From Dokdonella sp. (GTDB lineage: Bacteria > Pseudomonadota > Gammaproteobacteria > Xanthomonadales > Rhodanobacteraceae): DNA of 9,615 bases. This document shows positions 1 to 8,499 of this stretch, piece after piece. Within the stretch, counting starts at the first letter, position 1; each line of letters opens with the position of its first letter. The translations under genes and the position numbers were made by a program. Where the stretch lies: NCBI GenBank assembly GCA_030150315.1, contig JASLGB010000163.1, positions 1 through 9,615 of the forward strand, in the 5' to 3' direction. Below the pieces are notes generated by a model that was not told where the DNA came from, ran no database searches, and saw only the letters and a program-made list of their open reading frames with translations.

Positions 1-73
1 CGAAGTGGCGCCAACCGAAGAAGCCGAGCACGAGCAATCCGGCGAGGAGGAGCGCGATGTTCCGACGCGACAT
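1..73 (-). CDS. 5' end of a leftward gene with N-terminal membrane anchor (partial)
   Basis: Reading leftward from an ATG at 73-71, the frame is open to the window edge and gives 24 residues beginning MSRRNIALLLAGLLVLG. Two arginines are followed by a hydrophobic run of about 15 residues, the pattern of a signal peptide or single N-terminal membrane anchor. A good ribosome binding site, AAGGA on the minus strand (82-86), lies 8 bases before the ATG, so the start is well supported. No lipobox cysteine is seen in the visible part. The gene is divergent from msrA and shares the 74-321 intergenic region with it. Too little is present to name a family; a membrane-fusion or other envelope protein would fit, but that is a guess. 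Confidence 0.6.
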   Translation of the reverse strand, partial: MSRRNIALLLAGLLVLGFFGWRHF

Positions 74-151
74 GCGGAGATTCCTTTTTATTGCAGTGCG
101 GAAAGACCCGCAAAGGCTAGCAGCGTGACGGTGAAAGCGGCGCACGCGCCG

Positions 152-169
152 CGTAAATCCGCCTTTACA
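152..169. promoter_or_regulatory. TyrR/PhhR-box-like palindrome
   Basis: The sequence CGTAAA-TCCGCC-TTTACA matches the TyrR/PhhR operator consensus TGTAAA-N6-TTTACA at 11 of 12 defined positions. It stands out as an AT-rich palindrome in GC-rich DNA and lies between divergent genes, where an operator would be expected. No TyrR-like protein is encoded in the window, and a chance match or an operator for an unrelated dimeric regulator is possible. Confidence 0.3.
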
Positions 170-181
170 TTTTTCGCCCGA

Positions 182-234
182 GCCGGATTCACCAAGGCCG
201 GATTCACCTGGGCCGGATTCACCTGGGCCGGATT
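182..234. repeat. 15-bp tandem repeat, about 3.5 copies
   Basis: Copies of GCCGGATTCACCTGG run head to tail: 182-196 (ending in CAAG rather than CTGG), 197-211 and 212-226 (identical to each other), and a partial copy GCCGGATT at 227-234. The unit is a multiple of three, so any frame through it gives a five-residue repeat, but no credible gene covers it. It lies between the TyrR-box-like palindrome and the msrA start. It could be a variable-number repeat or an array of binding sites. The array is certain; its role is not. Confidence 0.9.
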
Positions 235-321
235 GGAAAGCATTCGGCGGAACGAGTTCCGCTTGCAACCGGCGCGGCGGCCGCCATCTTGTGCAAGATC
301 CCCCCGCTGCCGGCGACTTCC

Positions 322-981
322 ATGGAAAACTTCTGCGAACTGCCCGATGCCGCCGTCGTCGCGCGGCATGCCTTCCCCGATCCGGCCCTCGATCCGGCGC
401 CGGCCACGCCGGGCGAGCAGGTGGCCGTGCTCGCCGGCGGCTGCTTCTGGTGCACCGAGGCGGTGTTCCGCGAACTCGACGGCGTGCTCGACGTGCGTTC
501 CGGCTACAGCGGCGGCGATGCCGCCAGCGCCAACTACGAAGCCGTGTGCAGCGGCCGTACCGACCACGCCGAGGCGATCGCGATTCGCTACGACCCGGCG
601 CGCATCCGCTACGGCCAGCTGCTGAAGGTGTTCTTCGCCGTCGCGCACGATCCGACCCAGGTCGATCGCCAGGGCAACGACCGCGGCCGCCAGTACCGAT
701 CGGCGATCTTCTGGGCCGATGCCGGACAGCGCGACGTGGCGGCGGCCTACATCCGCCAGCTGGACGCTTCCGGCGTGTTCCGCGCGCCAATCGCGACCCA
801 GCTGCTGCCGTTGCAGGCCTTCCACGAGGCCGAGCACCATCACCAGAACTACGCCGCGCGCCATCCGGCGCAGCCCTACATCGCGGCGGTCGCCGCGCCG
901 AAGGTGGCCAAGCTGCAGGCGCAGTTCGGCGACTGGCTGAAAGGCCGCGACGCATCCGCACCCGTCCGCGCGCCGGAATGA
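322..981 (+). CDS. msrA: Peptide-methionine (S)-S-oxide reductase MsrA
   Basis: MsrA reduces the S-epimer of methionine sulfoxide, free or in oxidised proteins, with electrons from thioredoxin. The 219-residue product carries the active-site block GCFWCTE with the catalytic cysteine at residue 41 and a second cysteine at 44; a further cysteine at 76 is a candidate for recycling. The family blocks HAEAIAIRYDP, DRGRQYRSAIF and EAEHHHQNY follow in the expected order. There is no signal peptide, so it should act in the cytosol. I chose the ATG at 322. A TTG at 289 would add 11 residues, and neither has a clear Shine-Dalgarno sequence; the roughly 40 residues before the catalytic block are already longer than in many MsrA proteins. 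msrB follows 79 bases downstream, suggesting joint transcription. Family identity is secure, the exact start is not. Confidence 0.95.
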   Translation: MENFCELPDAAVVARHAFPDPALDPAPATPGEQVAVLAGGCFWCTEAVFRELDGVLDVRSGYSGGDAASANYEAVCSGRTDHAEAIAIRYDPARIRYGQLLKVFFAVAHDPTQVDRQGNDRGRQYRSAIFWADAGQRDVAAAYIRQLDASGVFRAPIATQLLPLQAFHEAEHHHQNYAARHPAQPYIAAVAAPKVAKLQAQFGDWLKGRDASAPVRAPE

Positions 982-1060
982 GCGCGCACGCCAGCCGGCG
1001 CCGCCTCGCTGCCCGGCGGGCCGCCGCGCCCACCCGCACCGCCAACCACGGAGATCCGAC

Positions 1061-1501
1061 ATGACCCATCCGCACGAAGCACGGCGCTCGGCCAGCGGCC
1101 ACGACCTCACGCCCTTGCCGACGTCCGAGCGCGAACGCCTCGCCGCGCGCCTCAGCCCGGAGCAGCGCCGCGTGATGGTCGATCACGGCACCGAACCGCC
1201 GTTCTGCGGCGGCCTGCTCGACGAGAAGGGCCGTGGCACCTACGACTGCGCCTTGTGCACGCTGCCGCTGTTCCGCTCCACAGCGAAGTTCGAGTCGGGC
1301 ACCGGCTGGCCGAGCTTCGTCGAGCCGTGCGACGCGCAGCATGTGCGCGAGGTGCGCGACACCAGCCACGGCATGGTCCGCACCGAAATCCGCTGCGCTC
1401 GCTGCGACGGCCATCTCGGCCACGTGTTTCCCGACGGGCCGCCGCCGACGCGATTGCGCTACTGCCTCAATTCCGCGGCGCTCGCCTTCCGTCCCGACTG
1501 A
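1061..1501 (+). CDS. msrB: Peptide-methionine (R)-S-oxide reductase MsrB
   Basis: MsrB reduces the R-epimer of protein-bound methionine sulfoxide, complementing MsrA. The 146-residue protein has the two zinc-binding CxxC pairs (63/66 in CALC, 112/115 in CARC), the HGMVRTEIRC and HLGHVFPDGP blocks, and the C-terminal RYCLNSAALAF block with the catalytic cysteine at 135. The block that reads GCGWPSF in E. coli MsrB is GTGWPSF here, so the cysteine often used for resolving is a threonine; cysteine 90, a few residues later, might substitute. GGAG at 1050-1053, seven bases before the ATG, supports the start. It has no signal peptide and sits 79 bases after msrA, probably in the same transcript. 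Confidence 0.96.
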   Translation: MTHPHEARRSASGHDLTPLPTSERERLAARLSPEQRRVMVDHGTEPPFCGGLLDEKGRGTYDCALCTLPLFRSTAKFESGTGWPSFVEPCDAQHVREVRDTSHGMVRTEIRCARCDGHLGHVFPDGPPPTRLRYCLNSAALAFRPD

Positions 1502-1702
1502 GGCCTCGCGCGTCATCGACGGCCGCGGCCATCCCGCGCGAACCGCGCGGCGCCACGCCGGCCGCGCGCGGCTGCCGGGGCGCGTGCCGGCGACGGCTAT
1601 GTGCCCCGGTCGGAGAGTGACCCGCGTCCTTGCGAAACCGGTCCGGACTGGCCACGCTGGCAGTCCGTGGAACGCCCGATCACTGCGCGCCGAGGCCAGG
1701 CG
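1502..1702. other. Intergenic region with GC-rich hairpin upstream of the regulator
   Basis: About 200 bases separate msrB from the chosen start of the sigma-54 activator. A perfect inverted repeat with 7-bp arms, CCGCGCG-AAC-CGCGCGG, lies at 1534-1550 and could fold as a stable hairpin after msrB. It has no T-tract, so it is only a possible terminator or RNA-stability element. No confident promoter is visible. A GTG at 1601 is in frame with the regulator and would code over the right-hand half, but that stretch looks non-conserved. Confidence 0.45.
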
Positions 1703-3677
<1,975 letters not shown>

Positions 3678-3679
<2 letters not shown>

Positions 3680-3691
3680 GGTCGCGCGGTG
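3678..3691 (+). promoter_or_regulatory. Ribosome binding site overlapping the regulator stop, setting the receptor start at GTG 3689
   Basis: GAGG at 3678-3681 overlaps the TGA stop (3677-3679) of the regulator and lies seven bases before the GTG at 3689. The alternative ATG at 3698 has a GAGG only three bases upstream, too close for good initiation. The GTG is therefore preferred. The arrangement predicts translational coupling of the receptor to the regulator. Confidence 0.65.
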
Positions 3692-5845
3692 AGGCCGATG
3701 GCTGATTCCACCGCCCGCGCCGCGAGCCGCTTCGGCGCAGCACTCGGTCTGTTCTGCGCCTTCGCGGCGTCGCCGGGTTTTGCCGTGACGCCGGCCGCCT
3801 CGTCGTCGGCGCAGACCACCGACCTCGCGCGCATCGTCGTCAGCGCGACGCGCAGCGGACAGGATCCGTTCGATGTCGCGGCGTCGATCGATGCGGTCGA
3901 CATCGATGCGGCGCCGGAGGCGGTCGCGCGCCTGTCCGCCCTGCTGGCCGGCGTGCCCGGCGTGCTCGCGCGCGATCGTGCGAACCTTGCGCAGGACACG
4001 CAGATTTCCATTCGCGGCTTCGGCGCACGCTCGACCTTCGGCGTGCGCGGCGTGCGCCTCTACGTCGACGGCATTCCGGCGACGATGCCGGACGGGCAGG
4101 GCCAGGTGTCGCATTTCCCCGTCGAATCCGCCGCGCGCCTGGAAGTGCTGCGCGGCCCGTTTTCGGCGCTGTACGGCAATGCATCCGGCGGCGTGATCCA
4201 GTTGTTCACCGCCGACGGCGCCAGCCCTTCGCGCCTCGAAGCCGGCGCCGCCGTGGGCGGCGATGGCCTGTGGCGCGCCGATGCCAATGCGCGTGGCCGT
4301 CACGAGGCGTTCGACTGGAACCTGGGTTTCACGCAACAACATACCGACGGCTACCGCGAGCACAGCCGCGCGCGGCGCGAAGCGGGCAATGCCAAGCTCG
4401 GCTGGCGTATCGGCGCGGGCCAGCTGACCCTGCTCGCGAATGCGCTGTCGCAACCGCTCGCGCAGGATCCGCTCGGCCTGACCCGCGCGCAATTCCAGTC
4501 CGATCCGCGCGGCGTCGCCGCGGCCGCCAAGACCTACGACACGCGCAAGCGCCTGCGCCAGAACCAGTTCGGCGCGATCTGGGAACACGATCTCGGTGGC
4601 GGTCACGCGCTGCGCCTGATGGCCTACCACGGCCGCCGCGAGGTGGAGCAGTACCTTGCCGTGCCGAAGTCGGCGCAGGCCAATCCGCTGCATTCCGGCG
4701 GCGTCATCGACCTGGGCGGCGATTACGCCGGCAGCGACCTGCGCTGGAACTGGAACGGCGAGCTGATCGGCCGTCCATTCGAGCTCGCCGCCGGCCTCGC
4801 CTGGGATCGCCAGCAACAGCAGCGGCGCGGCTACGAGAACTTCGTCGGCGAAACGCTGGGCGTGCGCGGTGCCTTGCGCCGCGACGAGATCGACACCGTG
4901 CGCGATTTCGACCAGTACGCGCAGGCCGGCTGGCAGGTGGCCGAAGCGTGGACGCTGAGCGCCGGGCTGCGCCGCAGCGACGTGCGTTTCGATTCCGCCG
5001 ACCGCCATGTCACGGCGGACAATCCCGACGACAGCGGCCGCGTCGGCTATCGCGCCACCACGCCGGTCGCCAGCCTGCTCTGGCGCGCGACGCCGACCGT
5101 GCATGGGTACGCCGCATGGGGCCGCGGCTTCGAGACCCCGACCTTCAACGAACTGGCGTATCGCGCCGACGGCCGCGCCGGGCTGGCCTTCGATCTCGCC
5201 GCCGCGCGCACGCGCCATGGCGAGGTCGGCCTGAAGCTGCGCCCGAATGCCGATCTGGACGCGCAGTTCGCACTGTTCCGCGCCGACACGCGCGACGAGC
5301 TTTCCGTCGCCACCAGCAGCGGCGGTCGCGCCACCTACCACACCATCGGCCGCTCGCGCCGCGAAGGCGTCGAAGCGGCACTGGCCTGGCGCTTCGCGCC
5401 GGATTGGCGCCTGCACGCCGCCTACACCGGACTCGACGCGCGCTTCCGCACGCCGTTTTCGACCTGCGCCGGCACGCCGTGCGCGCCGACGACGGTCGCC
5501 GCCGGCTCGCGCATTCCGGGCATCGCGCGGCATCACCTGCACCTCGCGCTCGACTGGGGCGGCGAGCAGGGCTGGCGCGCGTCGGTCGCCGCCGATGCGG
5601 TCAGCGCCGTTGCGGTCGACGACCTCGGCAGCGATCACGCGCCGGGGTATGTGCTCGCGGCGCTGGATGTCGGCTACGGAGTCGCGCGGCCCGGCGGCCA
5701 CTGGCGGGCCTTCGCGCGCGTGGAAAACCTGTTCGATCGCCGCTACGCCGGCTCGGTCATCGTCAACGACGCCAACGGCCGCTGGTTCGAGCCGGCACCC
5801 GGCCGCGCGCTGATGCTCGGCGCACGCTGGACGTGGCTGCGCTGA
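3689..5845 (+). CDS. pqqU: TonB-dependent receptor, PqqU (YncD) type, probable PQQ uptake
   Basis: This 718-residue outer-membrane receptor begins with a signal peptide (hydrophobic FGAALGLFCAFAASPGFA) and a TonB-box-like RIVVSATR near residue 50. The plug domain has ISIRGFGARSTFGVRG from about 106, DGIPATMPDGQGQ at 127-139 and EVLRGPFSALYGNASGG. The barrel has GRGFETPTFNELAYRADG from 478, a C-x4-C pair at 593/598, and GSVIVNDANGRWFEPAPGR from 688. From memory these blocks, and the C-x4-C pair, match E. coli YncD, renamed PqqU because it imports the redox cofactor pyrroloquinoline quinone with TonB energy; E. coli YncD is about 700 residues. Orthology is inferred from this recalled likeness. 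It follows the sigma-54 activator by nine bases, so the pair probably forms one operon. Members with another substrate cannot be excluded. Confidence 0.85.
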   Translation: MRPMADSTARAASRFGAALGLFCAFAASPGFAVTPAASSSAQTTDLARIVVSATRSGQDPFDVAASIDAVDIDAAPEAVARLSALLAGVPGVLARDRANLAQDTQISIRGFGARSTFGVRGVRLYVDGIPATMPDGQGQVSHFPVESAARLEVLRGPFSALYGNASGGVIQLFTADGASPSRLEAGAAVGGDGLWRADANARGRHEAFDWNLGFTQQHTDGYREHSRARREAGNAKLGWRIGAGQLTLLANALSQPLAQDPLGLTRAQFQSDPRGVAAAAKTYDTRKRLRQNQFGAIWEHDLGGGHALRLMAYHGRREVEQYLAVPKSAQANPLHSGGVIDLGGDYAGSDLRWNWNGELIGRPFELAAGLAWDRQQQQRRGYENFVGETLGVRGALRRDEIDTVRDFDQYAQAGWQVAEAWTLSAGLRRSDVRFDSADRHVTADNPDDSGRVGYRATTPVASLLWRATPTVHGYAAWGRGFETPTFNELAYRADGRAGLAFDLAAARTRHGEVGLKLRPNADLDAQFALFRADTRDELSVATSSGGRATYHTIGRSRREGVEAALAWRFAPDWRLHAAYTGLDARFRTPFSTCAGTPCAPTTVAAGSRIPGIARHHLHLALDWGGEQGWRASVAADAVSAVAVDDLGSDHAPGYVLAALDVGYGVARPGGHWRAFARVENLFDRRYAGSVIVNDANGRWFEPAPGRALMLGARWTWLR

Positions 5846-6035
5846 AGCGGCTTGCTCCGGAAGCGCGGCACCGAATCGGATCGGATCGAGGCGGCTGCTC
5901 CGAGGCGATTGCTTCGAGACGGAGTGCTTCCAGACAGGCTGTTCCGGGATCGGTGGCCGTGACAGAATCGGTCCGCGCGACCACTTTCGCGCACGGCGTC
6001 GCTGCCGCGACGACGACACTTCCTCGGGAGCAACC
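5846..6035. other. Intergenic region after the receptor
   Basis: This 190-bp gap between the receptor and the small exported protein contains a short pentamer run (ATCGG repeated, 5875-5888) and a degenerate 15-bp-periodic repeat (listed separately). No strong terminator with a T-tract and no confident promoter is seen. Confidence 0.5.
5896..5953 (+). repeat. Degenerate tandem repeat with about 15-bp period
   Basis: The hexamer TG(C/T)T(C/T)C recurs at 5896, 5910, 5925 and 5940, steps of 14, 15 and 15 bases, with similar flanks such as TGCTTCGAGACGGAG and TGCTTCCAGACAGGC. A further related copy (TGCTCCGGAAGCG) starts at 5853. It is non-coding and lies just after the receptor stop. It may be decayed minisatellite-like sequence or a set of protein or RNA structure elements. 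Confidence 0.5.
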
Positions 6036-6584
6036 ATGCTGCGCGCACTATGGATCGGAGCCGTATTCGCCCTTGTCACCGGACATGCACTGGCGCAGCC
6101 AAGCCGCGACAACGCGCGACTCGAAGCCATCTTCAAGCAGGACCAGCAGGCGCGCAGTCGCCAGCCGATCGACTGGAAAGTCGTCTCCGTGCAGGACAGG
6201 GAACACCGGGTCGAAGTGCTCGACCTGCTGAAGGCGGGCAAGGTCGTCACCGCCAACGACCATTTCCACGCCGCCATGGTCTACCAGCACGGCGATTCCC
6301 TCGATGACTATCGCCTCGCCTTCGCGCTGGCGCAGGTGGCGGCGACGCTCGATCCGTCACAGAAGCAGGCACGCTGTCTGACCGGCGCGGCGTGGGATCG
6401 CATGCTGATGAACCGCAACGTGCCGCAGTGGTACGGCACGCAATACCACCAGCCGGTGCCGGGCGGCCCGATGGCGCTCTATCCGGTGAACGAGTCCGCC
6501 GTGACCGATGCGGAGCGTGCCCAGATGAACGCGCCCACGCTGCAGGAAGCGAAGGATCGGCTCAAGCAGATCAACGCGAAGTAG
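6036..6584 (+). CDS. Exported protein of unknown function, DUF6624-like
   Basis: The 182-residue product starts with a signal peptide (MLRALWIGAVFALVTGHALA, likely cut after residue 20), so the mature protein is probably periplasmic. GGGAG at 6026-6030, five bases before the ATG, supports the start. A central helical region carries HFHAAMVYQHGDSLDDYRLA and then DRMLMNRNVPQWYGTQYH at 121-138. The D-R...Q-W-Y-G-T-Q pattern, with an upstream histidine/aspartate block, is reminiscent of the DUF6624 family, whose biochemical function I do not know. No cofactor or catalytic motif is recognised. It lies 190 bases after the receptor in the same direction, so co-transcription is possible but not indicated. 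Its stop faces that of the lipoprotein gene eight bases away. Confidence 0.8.
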   Translation: MLRALWIGAVFALVTGHALAQPSRDNARLEAIFKQDQQARSRQPIDWKVVSVQDREHRVEVLDLLKAGKVVTANDHFHAAMVYQHGDSLDDYRLAFALAQVAATLDPSQKQARCLTGAAWDRMLMNRNVPQWYGTQYHQPVPGGPMALYPVNESAVTDAERAQMNAPTLQEAKDRLKQINAK

Positions 6585-6592
6585 CGCGCGTC

Positions 6593-7399
6593 CTATTCGA
6601 TCCCGCGCACCGGCAGTTGCACGCGGTCGCCCGGGTCGTGGTCGAGACGCACCTTCTGCGTGCTGCCGCGGTACTCATAGACGACGTCGTAGGCGTACAC
6701 TTCCTCGGTCGTTTCGGTGACCGGCCGGCAGCGGCGTTCGGTGGTCGTGTAGGTGTGGTTGCGCTGCTGGTTCTGCTGGATCTTCTTGCCGGCGTAGCCG
6801 CCGCCGACCGCACCGGCTACGGTGGCCGCGTCGCGTCCGCGTCCCCCGCCAACCTGGTTGCCGATCACGCCGCCGGCCATCCCGCCAAGCACGGTAACGG
6901 CGACCTGGTTGCGATCCTTTGGTTGCGCGCGATGCACGACGCGCTCGTCGCGGCATTCCTCGCGCTGGGTCTGGTTCTTGCGCTTCACCGGCTGCACGCT
7001 GACCACGTCGGCGTACCGCGCGCCCGAGCCATCGGCAACACCCACACGACTGGCCATCGGCGCGCTGGCGTTGTTGGCGGCCGGTGTGGCGGATTCAGGC
7101 GTCATGGGTTCCGGCGCAGCGGGTTCCGGCGCGCGTTCCAGCTCCGGCGCCGGCGACGAGGATTCCGGCATCGCGCCGCGCGGCGCGGCCGCCAGTTCGC
7201 GCGCGGTCGGGCCGCCCTGCGCATCGGCGCCCGCGTTCGCGGCATCCGGGTTTTCCACGGGCACCTGCGCCTCGGGCGGCTCGGTTGCAGCGGGACTGCT
7301 GGCCACCGTCGGCGCCGGCTTGTCGCTGCAGGCGGCGATGGCACCGGCCAGAGTCATCGCGAGCGCGATCTGCAAGGTCGTGGTCGAGAGCGTCTTCAC
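6593..7399 (-). CDS. Glycine-zipper outer-membrane lipoprotein
   Basis: The 268-residue product begins at a GTG (7399-7397) with AAGGAG on the minus strand (7407-7412) seven bases upstream. This start gives a classic lipoprotein signal ending in the lipobox IAAC, with the lipidated cysteine at 24. Serine follows it, so the Lol sorting rule predicts the outer membrane. A start further upstream would bury the signal. Residues about 28-120 are a Pro/Ala/Glu-rich low-complexity linker. Residues 166-212 form a glycine zipper (VLGGMAGGVIGNQVGGG and AGAVGGGYAGKK), as in the 17-kDa surface antigen and glycine-zipper-2TM families. A C-terminal segment, from TTTERRCRPVTE to the end, looks like a small beta-rich domain. 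Such proteins are thought to insert in or brace the envelope; no specific role can be given. Confidence 0.88.
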   Translation of the reverse strand: MKTLSTTTLQIALAMTLAGAIAACSDKPAPTVASSPAATEPPEAQVPVENPDAANAGADAQGGPTARELAAAPRGAMPESSSPAPELERAPEPAAPEPMTPESATPAANNASAPMASRVGVADGSGARYADVVSVQPVKRKNQTQREECRDERVVHRAQPKDRNQVAVTVLGGMAGGVIGNQVGGGRGRDAATVAGAVGGGYAGKKIQQNQQRNHTYTTTERRCRPVTETTEEVYAYDVVYEYRGSTQKVRLDHDPGDRVQLPVRGIE

Positions 7400-7552
7400 G
7401 AGGGGGCTCCTTGTATGGATGCGGTCCACCAGTGTACGGCGCGCATCCACGCGATCCGCCGCACGGCCGATTCCCGTTCGGCTTTGGCTCAGGTGGCCTT
7501 GCGACGCGTTGCAGCCGCAGCGCCCGCCAATCGGCGCATCACCCGCTCGCTG
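7400..7552. other. Intergenic region upstream of the lipoprotein gene
   Basis: About 150 GC-rich bases lie between the DUF2071-like gene and the lipoprotein, both leftward. The lipoprotein promoter should be here; a TACACT on the minus strand near 7430-7435 could be a -10, but no matching -35 is seen at the proper distance. Hand counts give 44 of 60 G+C at 7501-7560 and 35 of 60 at 7561-7620, so the composition step falls at its right-hand edge. Confidence 0.4.
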
Positions 7553-8425
7553 TCACGAGGACTCCGCGCGTGAACCGCAGGTACGCGCAACGATCTTCTC
7601 CCACAGCACAAGAAACCTCACCGACGGCACGACGAACGCCAGCGGGCGACCTTCGATGCCCAATTGCGCCAGCCAGCTGCCGCAGGTCACGTTGGCATCC
7701 ATCGGCTTCACCGAGGCTGGGTCTATCGGCAGCGAAATGCCCGCCATCGCAAGAGCGTCCAGATCCGGTGGCTGGACGACAGCCGTGTCTTGCAAGGTGA
7801 TCGCCGCCACCGCTTCCTCCCAGCAGGCGTAGATCCCGCAGAATGCGTGTGGCAGCCGCTTTGCGTCCGAGCTTGCCGCCTCGACCTCCAGAAGCAATTC
7901 CCCTGTCCGGTCGGAAAGCTGCGAACGGAACACCTCGCCCGTCGACCAGTCGAAACGTGAGGGCAGGTCCGATGGGAGGGCGTCGCTGCCGACACGGGTG
8001 CCGACGGCGTAAAGCGCGCTGCTGAAGAAGTTGCGCACGAAAAGTACCGTCGGCTCACTGGTCGGCGTCCCGTTGATGGCGGCGACGTAGAAGCGCCAGT
8101 TGCTCTGCAGCGGGGAAGGGAACAGGCGGCGAAGCCGGCCCGAAAAGCGCGGGCCGAAGTGTCCGTGTCGATACATCAGGATCGTGAAAACTGCCTGCGT
8201 ACCATGCTCGACGAGCGCGACCCCGGGCGGCGACAGCGATTGCGCAAGGTGCAGCGGAACCGGCCAGCTGAGATACAGCACGTCACGCACATCACTCTGG
8301 AGAACTGGGAAAGGCAGGCGAGCCAGAAGCCAGCGTCGCACGCTGCGCAACCAGCGACTGTTGGCCAGCCGGTTCGCCAGCCAGGCCCCGCGCGATTCGT
8401 CGGGATGTCGGTAGGTATGTGTCAT
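7553..8425 (-). CDS. DUF2071/YqjF-like protein
   Basis: This 290-residue protein has no signal peptide or obvious membrane helix. An arginine- and tryptophan-rich N-terminus is followed by VLYLSWPVPLHLAQSLSPPGV from about residue 48 and SNWRFYVAAI near 108. These resemble the DUF2071 (YqjF) pattern, a hydrophobic strand, a tryptophan, then a Pro-Pro-Gly turn and later an N-x-R-x-Y-V element, which belongs to the acetoacetate-decarboxylase-like fold group. The likeness is partial and recalled, so the family is tentative; no decarboxylase lysine is identified. The ATG at 8425 lacks a clear ribosome binding site, but no other good start lies near. It is the last gene of the leftward lower-GC cluster, 74 bases after the small membrane protein gene. 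Confidence 0.7.
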   Translation of the reverse strand: MTHTYRHPDESRGAWLANRLANSRWLRSVRRWLLARLPFPVLQSDVRDVLYLSWPVPLHLAQSLSPPGVALVEHGTQAVFTILMYRHGHFGPRFSGRLRRLFPSPLQSNWRFYVAAINGTPTSEPTVLFVRNFFSSALYAVGTRVGSDALPSDLPSRFDWSTGEVFRSQLSDRTGELLLEVEAASSDAKRLPHAFCGIYACWEEAVAAITLQDTAVVQPPDLDALAMAGISLPIDPASVKPMDANVTCGSWLAQLGIEGRPLAFVVPSVRFLVLWEKIVARTCGSRAESS

Positions 8426-8499
8426 GGCTGCCGAAGCTTGAAATGGGTCGGGTTGCGAAGCGTCGTTGGCTCGAAAGAAGTGCAGGGGGTACGGGACTG

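Larger units (their letters stand above)
74..321. other. Divergent intergenic region
   Basis: About 250 bases lie between the divergent starts of the leftward membrane-anchored gene and msrA. It holds a TyrR-box-like palindrome (152-169) and a 15-bp tandem repeat (182-234), listed separately. Promoters for both directions should lie here, but no convincing -35/-10 pair with correct spacing can be pointed to by eye. Open frames cross it on both strands, but their translations are arginine-, proline- and alanine-rich and look like unselected reading of GC-rich DNA. Confidence 0.6.

Noticed and set aside
182..234. CRISPR array
   Set aside because: The 15-bp units are directly adjacent with no spacers, and no cas genes are present.
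5..625. Rightward frame with AGFTW repeats across the upstream region and msrA
   Set aside because: It overlaps msrA out of frame and the leftward membrane-anchored gene on the other strand; its composition is low-complexity.
88..1110. Leftward 340-codon frame antisense to msrA, with NPAQV repeats
   Set aside because: The opposite strand carries a clear MsrA. The pentapeptide repeat is only the reading of the 15-bp tandem repeat.
1534..1550. Rho-independent terminator after msrB
   Set aside because: The hairpin is perfect but there is no T-tract; it is kept only as a possible hairpin in the intergenic entry.
1640..1665. Sigma-54 promoter candidate TGGCCACGCTGGCAG upstream of the regulator
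   Set aside because: GG and GC are eight bases apart rather than ten.
1601..1702. GTG 1601 as the regulator start
   Set aside because: The added 34 residues look non-conserved, and ATG 1703 has a well-spaced GAGG.
4270..6231. Long rightward open frame in a second frame of the receptor
   Set aside because: Its translation is dominated by Arg, Ala and Pro, and it crosses the receptor stop and the exported-protein start; this is a GC-rich shadow.
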